NCBI GenBank assembly: GCA_029865845.1
Contig: JARXAM010000052.1
Span: 1 to 47,790, forward strand
Direction: 5' to 3'
From: Rhodoferax sp.
GTDB lineage: Bacteria > Pseudomonadota > Gammaproteobacteria > Burkholderiales > Burkholderiaceae_C
DNA: 47,790 nt
Made by a program: the position numbers and the translations under genes. The notes under the pieces are model-generated. The model had not been told where the DNA came from. It worked only from the letters and a program-made list of their open reading frames with translations, and searched no databases. The stretch's first letter is position 1; every line of letters starts with the position of its first letter. Of this stretch, positions 1 to 6,523 are shown piece by piece.

Positions 1-147
1 CGCGGCGTCATGGTTGAATTCAGCGTGCATCGTGTCGCTGTCGACCACTACACAAACAACACCCCGGCTCTCCATGTCCGTTACGATCAATCGCGCGAGC
101 GTCGACCTACCCGAACCCTGACTTCCTACTATGTGAGTTACCTTCAT
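1..147 (-). CDS. Partial P-loop NTPase/kinase-like protein (N-terminal 49 codons)
   Basis: Reading the minus strand from an ATG at 147 gives an uninterrupted frame to the window edge (49 codons, no stop). It starts MKVTHIVGSQGSGRSTLA, a Walker A (P-loop) motif at residues 8-16. A second beta strand follows (VVCVVVDSD, about residues 32-40), where nucleotide kinases and AAA-type proteins place their second strand and an acidic residue. The start codon overlaps the ATG of the divergent 146-460 gene. The specific function cannot be told from this fragment: an adenylylsulfate-kinase-like, zeta-toxin-like or ParA-like protein are all possible. It belongs to the accessory element. Confidence 0.6.
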   Translation of the reverse strand, partial: MKVTHIVGSQGSGRSTLARLIVTDMESRGVVCVVVDSDTMHAEFNHDAA

Positions 148-460
148 GACACCACCACTTTCAAGAGAAGAACGAATAAACCTGCCCAACACGCTGCTGC
201 TGGACCCGGAAACGAACATGGCAGCCGCGTACAACGGCATACACCGGAAGATCACCTTTCAAGCAAGCCCAGCGCTGGTGCGGTATGCCTTGGCAAAGCA
301 ATACCAAGATGCAGCGTGGGACCCCGAGAAACACCACGGAGGCGAATGGCACCCGCTGCCACCATGGGCAACTGCCGAGGTACTGGGCCGGTGCAGGCTG
401 TACTGGCTGCGATCTGGGCGCGAGTCGGACGCGGAATTGAGGGAGATGCCGCACTCTTAA
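146..460 (+). CDS. Hypothetical protein, 104 aa
   Basis: The family is not recognised. The frame has a natural soluble composition, with aromatic residues (WHPLPPWA, LYWLR) and many charged residues. The two competing minus-strand frames here are Arg/Pro/Cys-rich and look like shadows. An in-frame stop at 134-136 makes the ATG at 146 the first possible start. A later ATG at 218 is an alternative. The start overlaps the divergent P-loop gene, so promoters for both must lie inside coding sequence or the start is the later one. The position next to a Cro/CI pair suggests an element-encoded accessory protein. Confidence 0.5.
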   Translation: MTPPLSREERINLPNTLLLDPETNMAAAYNGIHRKITFQASPALVRYALAKQYQDAAWDPEKHHGGEWHPLPPWATAEVLGRCRLYWLRSGRESDAELREMPHS

Positions 461-534
461 GGCCCCTGCCCTGCATGTGATGCCCGCCATGTCAGGGCCT
501 CGGCTTTGTGCCATCTCTCTTTCACTTAAATAAT

Positions 535-564
535 TAAACATTTGTTGACCGGGCATAATGTTTA
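535..564. repeat. Inverted repeat at the 3' end of the Cro-like gene
   Basis: TAAACATT at 535-542 is the exact reverse complement of AATGTTTA at 557-564, with a 14-base spacer. The right arm includes the stop codon of the Cro-like gene. Its position suits a weak terminator or an mRNA-end hairpin. There is no strong T run on either side, so this is tentative. Confidence 0.35.
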
Positions 565-756
565 GCCAAGTAAATTTTTATGCTCGTTTTGGCGGGTCTG
601 CTGCGCGAACCACTCAGGCTTCACGTCGCGAAGCTGATACATCCGAAGCGGTGGAAGATCCTCACTCCACTGCGAGACAGCGCCTTGCGTGAGGCCAAGC
701 AGGTCAGCCAATGCCTTGGCGCTGCCAGCTAGCTGGATGGCATGTTTCTTCTTCAT
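562..756 (-). CDS. Cro-like helix-turn-helix regulator, 64 aa
   Basis: Small DNA-binding protein expected to repress or select a phage-type promoter. The sequence AKALADLLGLTQGAVSQWSE (about residues 13-32) is a clear helix-turn-helix of the YdaS/Cro type, followed by a short tail with RMYQLRDVKPEWF that resembles the dimerising end of Cro-like proteins. It is divergent from the CI-like gene at 793, with only 36 bases between the annotated starts. No Shine-Dalgarno is visible. A TAAAGT -10-like element on the minus strand (769-764) would start transcription close to 757, so the mRNA may be leaderless. Confidence 0.75.
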   Translation of the reverse strand: MKKKHAIQLAGSAKALADLLGLTQGAVSQWSEDLPPLRMYQLRDVKPEWFAQQTRQNEHKNLLG

Positions 757-772
757 GTCAAATACTTTAGCA

Positions 773-805
773 CACTTAAAAGAAAGTGAAGCATGAATTT
801 AAGTG
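773..805. promoter_or_regulatory. Divergent switch region with CACTTAAA inverted repeat
   Basis: CACTTAAA (773-780) and its exact reverse complement TTTAAGTG (798-805) face each other across the start region of the CI-like gene. A third copy, CACTTAAA, lies at 523-530 just beyond the end of the Cro-like gene. Their position between divergent regulators is where operators of a phage immunity switch would lie. Operator function is an inference. Confidence 0.45.
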
Positions 806-1275
806 CGATAAACGGTTTTGGCGGTCAAATTGAAGACATGGCACTCGCAGACCGCATCAAACACGCAATGGAAGAATCTGGACTCAGAAAGACTGAGCTT
901 GCTAATGCTTGCGGGGTCAGCGCAGCCAGCGTGACGCACTGGCTTAATGGGAACACCAAGAAGCTGAAGGCGGAAAACGCTTCCGCGATCGCAAAAGCCA
1001 CGGGCTTTAATTCAGATTGGCTGACGAATGGAAAAGGCCCAAGAAAGCCGGGTGCACTCACTGTGAAGCCACAAGCAGCCGCACCTACAGGCCGCACCTA
1101 CTCCGATTTGGGCCACCGGCTTGCGAGCCTTTTTGACATGCTGCCTGCTGACCCGCAGTTACAAGCCAAGGCATTTGGCGTCTGCACTCAAGCGATCTTC
1201 ACTCTGGAGAGGGAGTATGCAGAGCAAGCCATTGCTGCGCAAACAGTAGCTGAGAAGGCAAAATCACCGTCCTAA
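793..1275 (+). CDS. CI-like HTH repressor without peptidase domain, 160 aa
   Basis: Predicted XRE-family repressor. The helix-turn-helix occupies about residues 28-60 (LRKTELANACGVSAASVTHWLNG), followed by a second conserved segment ending DWLTNGKGP, usual for phage repressors. The C-terminal 75 residues are helical and lack the S24/LexA Ser-Lys peptidase, so RecA-triggered self-cleavage is not expected. Induction would need another route. An ATG at 838 (MALADRIKHAM) is an attractive alternative start: the HTH domain of this family usually begins there, and it would place the 798-805 operator arm outside the coding sequence. The 3' end overlaps the convergent 1199-1579 gene. Confidence 0.8.
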   Translation: MNLSAINGFGGQIEDMALADRIKHAMEESGLRKTELANACGVSAASVTHWLNGNTKKLKAENASAIAKATGFNSDWLTNGKGPRKPGALTVKPQAAAPTGRTYSDLGHRLASLFDMLPADPQLQAKAFGVCTQAIFTLEREYAEQAIAAQTVAEKAKSPS

Positions 1276-1579
1276 TGACCCCTATTTGCCGCAAGAACTC
1301 GGCGTAGGTCAATGTTTCGTCCAATTGATCGGCTCGTACAACCATGAAGCCAGGAAGCGTTCCGCGCAGGTAGTCCATATCGTTCAACAGCGTCACCGTG
1401 TTGAATGCTGTTACGGCCATATCAATTCGCTCCAGCGTCGGAAAGCCTTTTGCAAAGTGCAAAAACCGGCGTCTGATCGCGTGCGCTGAGTCATTTGTAA
1501 TCACTCCAGTGAACTCCGCTCGTGCCACGCCCGCACCCACGTAACACCGTGCTTGCGCCGCTCGATCACAAATAAACAT
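1199..1579 (-). CDS. Hypothetical protein convergent with the repressor gene
   Basis: The family is not recognised. The frame (about 126 aa) has balanced composition, with hydrophobic and charged residues alternating as in a folded protein (for example FAKGFPTLERIDMAVTAF). The ATG at 1579 is preceded by AGGGGGA about 10 bases upstream. A GTG at 1582 has slightly better spacing, and the frame opens at a TTG at 1588. The last 77 bases run antisense to the repressor's 3' end, so the transcripts would be complementary. It could also be a fortuitous open frame. Confidence 0.5.
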   Translation of the reverse strand: MFICDRAAQARCYVGAGVARAEFTGVITNDSAHAIRRRFLHFAKGFPTLERIDMAVTAFNTVTLLNDMDYLRGTLPGFMVVRADQLDETLTYAEFLRQIGVIRTVILPSQLLFAQQWLALHTPSPE

Positions 1580-1677
1580 CACAACCAAATCCCCCTGAGT
1601 GCGTAAATTTTGTTGTGATTTTGTAACAAACTATCAAAACTGTAAATACGATACACACCCTATTTCGGTGAGCTTTG

Positions 1678-1694
1678 GACTAAAGCGACTAAAG
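1678..1694. repeat. Tandem GACTAAAG direct repeat
   Basis: GACTAAAG occurs at 1678-1685 and 1687-1694, separated by one base. CTAAAG is the reverse complement of the CTTTAG seen at 765-770, 1831-1836 and 1861-1866. The repeat lies in the roughly 325-base gene-free stretch between the 1199-1579 gene and the gene at 1907. I see no RNA gene in that stretch. Confidence 0.4.
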
Positions 1695-1852
1695 ATTCTT
1701 GGTCTGTAACTATTTTCGGACACTACTGGCGGCACAACACCACGGCCACAGCGTCAACACCAACAATCGATTGGCGACCCTTCAAGCAAGGCCCACTGCG
1801 CCGGATCAGTACACGATTGATGGTTTTCGGCTTTAGCGAAATATCTGTTGCT

Positions 1853-1906
1853 TAAATTTACTTTAGTGGAGTAAAGTATATTTACCCATCCACTAAATTA
1901 CTCCAC
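1853..1906 (+). promoter_or_regulatory. Promoter with nested palindromic operator upstream of 1907 gene
   Basis: TACTTTA (1859-1865) and TAAAGTA (1872-1878) form a perfect palindrome with a 6-base centre. GTGGAGTAA (1866-1874) pairs with TTACTCCAC (1898-1906), and TTTAGTGG (1863-1870) pairs with CCACTAAA (1890-1897). A TATATT -10-like hexamer (1877-1882) sits inside this structure, with TTAAAT-like sequence 18 bases upstream at 1853-1858. The layout suits a repressor that covers the promoter core. The binding protein is unknown; the CI-like or Cro-like protein is the obvious candidate. Confidence 0.5.
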
Positions 1907-2329
1907 ATGCAACCAGCAACGACCCCGCGGGCAGTCCGAGCCCGCACCAAGGCACCCGCGCCATTCAGCGCAACGGCTGCCAAGCTCATCAACCAGATAC
2001 TGGCCGAGGCCCGCGAACAGCTACTGACTGAGCTGAGCGCGAATGACTCGATCATCGTCCTACATGGGTTTGATGCCACGACAAAGCGTGTGAGCTCCAA
2101 TGGCGAGTTCCTGTACGCCCATGACGACAAGGGCAACCAGCTCGCCATGTACCGTCGGCACACGTATCCAGAATTGTGGAACGACATGCCCCATATGCGG
2201 CTGCACTGGCACCCCGCCCGCTGGAATGGCACCGAAACATTTGTGGATACACAGGGCCGCAAATGGGCGCGCGACACCGGCTTCATGGTGTGCGATGACT
2301 TTGGCCAACTGGTGCAGGTGGGCGAATGA
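1907..2329 (+). CDS. Hypothetical protein, 140 aa, operator-controlled
   Basis: The family is not recognised. The start follows directly after a palindromic operator/promoter, so this is probably the first gene of a regulated unit. Residues 1-25 are basic and Pro/Ala-rich. Residues 25-45 form a likely helix (LINQILAEAREQLLTEL). The remainder is rich in Trp, His and Tyr (YPELWNDMPHMRLHWHPARWNG), suggesting a compact soluble domain. No signal peptide or membrane segment is seen. No clear ribosome-binding site precedes the ATG because the operator arm abuts it. Confidence 0.6.
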   Translation: MQPATTPRAVRARTKAPAPFSATAAKLINQILAEAREQLLTELSANDSIIVLHGFDATTKRVSSNGEFLYAHDDKGNQLAMYRRHTYPELWNDMPHMRLHWHPARWNGTETFVDTQGRKWARDTGFMVCDDFGQLVQVGE

Positions 2330-2358
2330 CCTGCCACCTCCAAAAGCAAAGTCAATCG

Positions 2359-2814
2359 CTAGGCTACGGCCGCCGCGATCCGCTGCAAGCGAGAGAGTTC
2401 GACCACAGCGTGTTCGTTGCCCGCTGCTCTGCACGTTGCATTGAATGCAATGTCTTGCAGGATGCCAAGCCCATTGGGGCCGCCGGCCTGAGTTTCAGCC
2501 ACCGCCGCCGTAAGTTGATCGTCGTCCATTTGGCTCGCTCTACCCCTGAGTGCAAGCCACTGGGCCTTGCAAACACGATGCTGCTCGGACTTCACACTGG
2601 GCTGGACCAACAGGGCAATGGCAGCGCAAATGGCAAGAGCCAAGCCACTTGCGATGACGAACCCGGGCTTTTCTTGAAATGCGGCCAAGGCAGCAGCCGA
2701 GCCTCCCACAAGCTGCACAAGGTTCAGCAGCACATCCAGGTGGTGGTAGGCCCGCTCGTTGGACATATTGAACCAGTATCCGTAGTTGATTTCGTAAAGC
2801 CTGTCTTCGCGCAT
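2359..2814 (-). CDS. SLATT-like two-helix membrane protein, 151 aa
   Basis: Two hydrophobic segments lie close together near the N terminus (about residues 24-40, LLNLVQLVGGSAAALAAF, and 46-66, GFVIASGLALAICAAIALLV). A long cytoplasmic helical part follows, with a KSEQHRVCKAQW segment and a later GILQDIAFNAT segment. This resembles SLATT-domain proteins, which families surveys predict to be membrane-perturbing effectors in phage defence and conflict systems. Assignment is by pattern memory only. The ATG at 2814 is chosen because GGAGG lies 5 bases upstream. The frame extends further upstream to 2892 without such a site. It faces away from the downstream operon and is transcribed alone. No nucleotide-signal synthetase partner is visible. 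Confidence 0.65.
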   Translation of the reverse strand: MREDRLYEINYGYWFNMSNERAYHHLDVLLNLVQLVGGSAAALAAFQEKPGFVIASGLALAICAAIALLVQPSVKSEQHRVCKAQWLALRGRASQMDDDQLTAAVAETQAGGPNGLGILQDIAFNATCRAAGNEHAVVELSRLQRIAAAVA

Positions 2815-2999
2815 ATCGCCTCCAAAACTAACGCGGCCGGGGATCTGGACGGGGCCTTGGTGGCACCTGGTTCCGTTTCTCTGGATCGTCAAGAGTCTCT
2901 TTCATGTTTACGGGCCTCCCGGAAGGGTGATGTTTGCGTTGTTGGAACTCGCACTCTATCCCATCCGTGGAGGTCCACCAACATCCATAGGAGTGCGGC

Positions 3000-3140
3000 A
3001 TGAACTACCACCAAACCTTCGACCGCCTGGGCAACCCCGTGGCCCGCCCCACCAAGCCCGACTGGCAGCACCGGGTGATCCGATGGGCCAGTGGCATCAC
3101 CATCGTGGTGTCCTTGTTCATCTTGGTATGGGGGCGCTAA
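3000..3140 (+). CDS. Small single-pass membrane protein, 46 aa
   Basis: An ORF of 47 codons with ATG at 3000 preceded by AGGAG (6-7 bases upstream). Residues 1-27 are polar and basic (MNYHQTFDRLGNPVARPTK start). Residues 30-43 are hydrophobic (SGITIVVSLFILVW), and the protein ends GR. It is the first gene of the tightly packed plus-strand operon: the next frame starts three bases after its stop, or overlaps it. The function is unknown. The shape fits holin-like or membrane-anchoring micropeptides, but no family can be named. Confidence 0.6.
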   Translation: MNYHQTFDRLGNPVARPTKPDWQHRVIRWASGITIVVSLFILVWGR

Positions 3141-3142
3141 CC

Positions 3143-3526
3143 GTGCAAACGTTTAGACACCCCACCCACACCGACCAGCCGCTGCTGTCATTCCGAGGTG
3201 TACTGCTCAAGGGCGCCGAGGCCCGCACCAAACCTCTTGACGAAACCGGCCTTGCTGTGCCCGTGCTGTGCATGGACATCGAGTTGGAGTGCTCGCTGCA
3301 CAACGTCATGCACGTAGAGCAGACCTTTGAGCCCCACCAATTTGACTTGGTCAAGTCCCGCGCCAAGGCCTTGAAGAAGGGCGATACCGTGGATGTGCTG
3401 GTGCCGCCAATCGACATTCGCCTGATGGCCAAAAACGCCACCCATGTCACCCCCGTTGCGCCCCCTGCGGCCGCACCCACCACCCCCGCCCCCAACCCCC
3501 AGGAGCCCGAGCTATGGCCCGCATAA
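3143..3526 (+). CDS. OB-fold/SSB-like hypothetical protein
   Basis: About 127 aa. The central part alternates strands typical of a small beta barrel (AVPVLCMDIELECSL, KKGDTVDVLVPPIDIRLMA), followed by a Pro/Ala-rich flexible tail ending PEPELWPA. Strand pattern plus acidic/Pro tail recalls single-stranded-DNA-binding proteins of phages, but no signature proves it. The GTG at 3143 is preferred because GGGGG lies 8 bases upstream and it follows the previous stop. An in-frame ATG at 3128 would overlap the upstream gene. The 3' end overlaps the next gene by 13 bases. Confidence 0.55.
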   Translation: MQTFRHPTHTDQPLLSFRGVLLKGAEARTKPLDETGLAVPVLCMDIELECSLHNVMHVEQTFEPHQFDLVKSRAKALKKGDTVDVLVPPIDIRLMAKNATHVTPVAPPAAAPTTPAPNPQEPELWPA

Positions 3527-3762
3527 CCCTCGTCCTTGAGGACACGCCTGCTGGTGGCGTGTCCGTGCGCACCAACTACCACCCCGCAGTGGGCAGCAAG
3601 TGCAGCCTTGCACAAAGTGCCGCGCTAGAAATCATGAGCCGCACCGCGCGCGACTACGGGCTGCCGCCATCGTTTGGCGCCACGCCGGTGCATGGCGTGG
3701 ACATCGATGCGGTGCACCGCACCCGGGACAACGTTATCGACGCAAGCGGGAGCGACCTGTGA
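3514..3762 (+). CDS. Hypothetical protein, 82 aa
   Basis: The family is not recognised. The N terminus (MARITLVLEDTPAGGVSVRTNY) looks like a beta hairpin, and the middle (AQSAALEIMSRTARDYG) like an amphipathic helix. The gene overlaps its upstream neighbour by 13 bases and shares a GTGA overlap with the next, indicating translational coupling in a phage-type early operon. No signal peptide or membrane segment is present. Confidence 0.6.
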   Translation: MARITLVLEDTPAGGVSVRTNYHPAVGSKCSLAQSAALEIMSRTARDYGLPPSFGATPVHGVDIDAVHRTRDNVIDASGSDL

Positions 3763-4292
3763 CCAATCGCACCTACGTGCCCCAGGCAAACAGCCTGCCC
3801 TCGCTGGTGGTGGGATTTTTCACACTCAACCCCGAGGAAGAATTGACCCTGGAAGACATATCCAGCAAATTTAGCTGCACCCGAAACAACATTCACACCC
3901 AGCTCAGCTTGGCTACCAAGCACGGCTTGCTGGTGCAAGCGCGCAACGAAGACGGTGACTACATCTACCGCGCCGGGCCCGCACTTGCCAAGCCGTCAAA
4001 GGCGGCTCCGCAAACCACGGCGCCCAAAGACGTCCGCACGCGGGTGCCTTTGCCCAAGCCAGCAGATGTGGTCATCGAGGACAACGTGCCACTGCCGGGC
4101 CGAAAAAAAGAAAAAACTGACTGGTCCATCCTGCTACGACGCATGGCCGTGGGCCAAAGCGCCAGTCTGCCATTGGCAGCCAAGTACACATTGGTGACCG
4201 CCATCACCACAGCTCACAAAACTGGCGAGGGAACCTACACCACCCGCAGTTTTTCCGATCAACAAAAGCTGCGCGTTTGGCGCGTGGCGTAA
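3759..4292 (+). CDS. Winged-helix-like DNA-binding protein, 177 aa
   Basis: The N-terminal half contains a probable winged-helix domain: LTLEDISSKFSCTRNNIHTQLSLATKHGLLV (about residues 28-58) followed by a short wing. A Lys/Pro-rich linker leads to a basic C-terminal domain with LLRRMAVGQSASLP, resembling the architecture of small phage replication or regulatory proteins. GTG at 3759 overlaps the preceding TGA (GTGA), with GGGAG about 7 bases upstream. The frame extends upstream inside the 82-aa gene but has no better start. The DNA-binding role is inferred. Confidence 0.6.
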   Translation: MTNRTYVPQANSLPSLVVGFFTLNPEEELTLEDISSKFSCTRNNIHTQLSLATKHGLLVQARNEDGDYIYRAGPALAKPSKAAPQTTAPKDVRTRVPLPKPADVVIEDNVPLPGRKKEKTDWSILLRRMAVGQSASLPLAAKYTLVTAITTAHKTGEGTYTTRSFSDQQKLRVWRVA

Positions 4293-4306
4293 CCGGAGTT
4301 TGCTTG

Positions 4307-6523
4307 ATGACCCCCGAAACCTTCGCCCGCCTGCAGCTTGCCCACATTGCCCCCAGCCTGACCAATCCGCGCAAAACTTTCGACGCCACCAAGCTCGCTG
4401 AGTTGGCGGCCAGCATCAAAGCAAGCGGCGTGCATCAGCCCGTGCTGGTGCGCCCCCTGCCCGGCTCCCGCGTGGCAGATACATCCACCGATCCTGCCAC
4501 CGGCAAGCGCTTGGCAGTGCTGCCCACGCACGAGTTGGTGGCCGGTGAACGCCGCTACCGTGCCAGCAAGTTGGCCGGGGTGGACACCATCCCTGCCATG
4601 GTGCGCGAGCTCACTGACGCGCAGGTGCTGGATATCCAGATCACCGAAAACCTGCAGCGCGACGACCTGACGGAGCTGGAAGAAGCCGAGGGCTACCAGG
4701 CGCTGATGCAGCTCACCGGCCTTAACGCCGAGCAAGTGGGTACCAAAATCGGCAAGAGCCGCGCCTATGTGTACACCCGCCTCAAGCTACTGGACCTGTG
4801 CACGGATGTGCGCCAAGCGCTGCGCGACAAAAAGCTCGAAGCCACCACCGCCACGCTCCTGGCACGCATTCCCAATGAAAAGCTGCAGATCGAGGCGCTG
4901 CGCGAAGTACTGCGCGGCGGTTACGACAGCGAGCCTATGAGTTTTCGCAAAGCGCAGACCTACATCCAAGAGCACTACATGCTTGCGCTGGACAAGGCTA
5001 CGTTTGACATCAATTGTGCAGACTTGTTGCCCGCCGCGGGCGCATGCACCACGTGCCCCAAGCGCACCGGTGCCGAGCCTGAACTGTTTACGGATGTGAA
5101 GAGCGCCGATGTGTGCACCGACCCGGTGTGCCACCGCAAAAAAGAAGACGCACACACAGCGGCCCAAGCCGCCCTTGCAAAGGCCAAGGGCCTGACAGTG
5201 ATTGCCGGCAAAGAGGCTGCCGAGCTAAAAGCCCAAGGCTATTACTCGGACAAGATTGTGGGATATCGCCGCCTTGACGCCGCTGAGGACGGCTTTGGAG
5301 GCACCACCCTGCGCAAGCTGATCTGGCCCCTGATGAAGGCCCAGGACATCAAGCCGGTGATGATTGAAAGCGCGCGCAAAAAAGGCACATTCCTGGAATG
5401 CCTCACCAACGAGACAGCCCTCAAGCTACTCAAGCAAGCCGAGAAAGCTGCAGCCGACGCCACCCCGGCCAGCAGCGCCAAGCCTGCCAAGGTGAGTAAA
5501 GAAGTCGAGGCCATGGTGAGCGAGAAAAAGGCCAAGGCTGCGGCCAGAGCCAAAGCGCAGTTTGAGCGTGAATGGCGTGCCAACCTGGTACGCGATGCGT
5601 GGGCCACGATGCGCGATGACGCCGACATCAAACCCTTCAGTACAGAGGTGCACCGCTTTTTGGCCATACGCGCCGCGCTCAACCTCAGCAGCGAAGATGC
5701 CGAGCGCGTGTGCGAGATTTTGGGCCTGGGCAAGGTGTCGCCCGTCAGGGCCGTGGCCGACTTTGCAAAAGAGACCGCCACGCCCGACATGCTGCACCTA
5801 CTGTGCATCATGCAAGCCAGCAGCGGCCCGCATGAGCACGACTACAACGGCAACGTGCCCAATGAAGGCCTGATGCTGATCGCCCGCAATGTATTCACCG
5901 ACTTGGCGCAGGTGATCGTTGAGATCAAGCGCGAAGTGAAAGCCAAGATTTGGCCAAGCCCTGCCAAAAAAGCATCCGTACCGACTGCCTCGCTGGCGCA
6001 GCCCCAACATGCGGCTGGGGGCAAGCCCAAGGGAGCCCAGGCCCCCGTGAAGGCGCCGGCTGCGCGTGCGAAGCTAAGCGCCAAGGAAGCCTTATCAGGC
6101 ATCGCGGCCGCGATGCAGGGCGTCGATCGTGCGGCTTCTGCGCCTGGTGGCGCAGTGGCGCCGCCCGAGGTGGCCACAAAGGTGGCAGCGGTGAGCTACC
6201 GGGGTCCAAACGGCGAGACGTGGAGCGGCCGGGGGCTTGTGCCTAAATGGCTGCGTGTGTTGGTGGACGCTGGCCAAGACAAAGAGGCGTTTGCCATAAA
6301 GCCAGCCAGCACCGGGGCCGCGCTTGACCAGGGCGACTTGTTTCAGCGGGCCGCAGCTTTGATCGGCCGAGAGGGCAAGGCCAACGTGCGCATGCTCAAG
6401 ACAGAGCTCAAAGTGGGAACCACCAAAGCCCTCGAACTGATGGACCAGTTGGAGCAAGCGGGCAAGGTCAGCGCGTGTGATGAGCGTGGTGCCCGCAAAG
6501 TCCTGGAAGGGGCTGCAGCATGA
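4307..6523 (+). CDS. Large ParB/Spo0J-like nuclease-domain protein, 738 aa
   Basis: The N-terminal ParB/Srx-type domain (about residues 10-130) includes GERRYRASKLAG and ITENLQRDDLTELEEAEGY, the hallmark motifs that bind CTP and contact the partner half in ParB. A helix-turn-helix follows (EQVGTKIGKSRAYVYTRLKL, about 145-165). Near residues 240-290 a cysteine cluster (CTTCPKR, then CTDPVCHRKK) looks like a zinc-binding module of element-borne ParB-like proteins. The C-terminal 400 residues are helical, with Lys/Ala-rich stretches and a final winged-helix-like domain. Chromosomal ParB is about 300 aa, so this is not the housekeeping gene. ATG 4307 is chosen over 4277 because GGAG precedes it at about 10 bases. 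No ParA gene is adjacent. Confidence 0.8.
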   Translation: MTPETFARLQLAHIAPSLTNPRKTFDATKLAELAASIKASGVHQPVLVRPLPGSRVADTSTDPATGKRLAVLPTHELVAGERRYRASKLAGVDTIPAMVRELTDAQVLDIQITENLQRDDLTELEEAEGYQALMQLTGLNAEQVGTKIGKSRAYVYTRLKLLDLCTDVRQALRDKKLEATTATLLARIPNEKLQIEALREVLRGGYDSEPMSFRKAQTYIQEHYMLALDKATFDINCADLLPAAGACTTCPKRTGAEPELFTDVKSADVCTDPVCHRKKEDAHTAAQAALAKAKGLTVIAGKEAAELKAQGYYSDKIVGYRRLDAAEDGFGGTTLRKLIWPLMKAQDIKPVMIESARKKGTFLECLTNETALKLLKQAEKAAADATPASSAKPAKVSKEVEAMVSEKKAKAAARAKAQFEREWRANLVRDAWATMRDDADIKPFSTEVHRFLAIRAALNLSSEDAERVCEILGLGKVSPVRAVADFAKETATPDMLHLLCIMQASSGPHEHDYNGNVPNEGLMLIARNVFTDLAQVIVEIKREVKAKIWPSPAKKASVPTASLAQPQHAAGGKPKGAQAPVKAPAARAKLSAKEALSGIAAAMQGVDRAASAPGGAVAPPEVATKVAAVSYRGPNGETWSGRGLVPKWLRVLVDAGQDKEAFAIKPASTGAALDQGDLFQRAAALIGREGKANVRMLKTELKVGTTKALELMDQLEQAGKVSACDERGARKVLEGAAA

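Noticed and set aside
161..556. 131-aa minus-strand frame between the P-loop and Cro-like genes
   Set aside because: The composition is Arg/Cys/Gln-rich and irregular; the plus-strand 104-aa frame over the same bases is more protein-like.
4307..6523. PRTRC-type plasmid system
   Set aside because: A ParB-like protein alone is not enough. The accompanying PRTRC proteins (ThiF-like, E2-like and A-F set) are not recognisable here.
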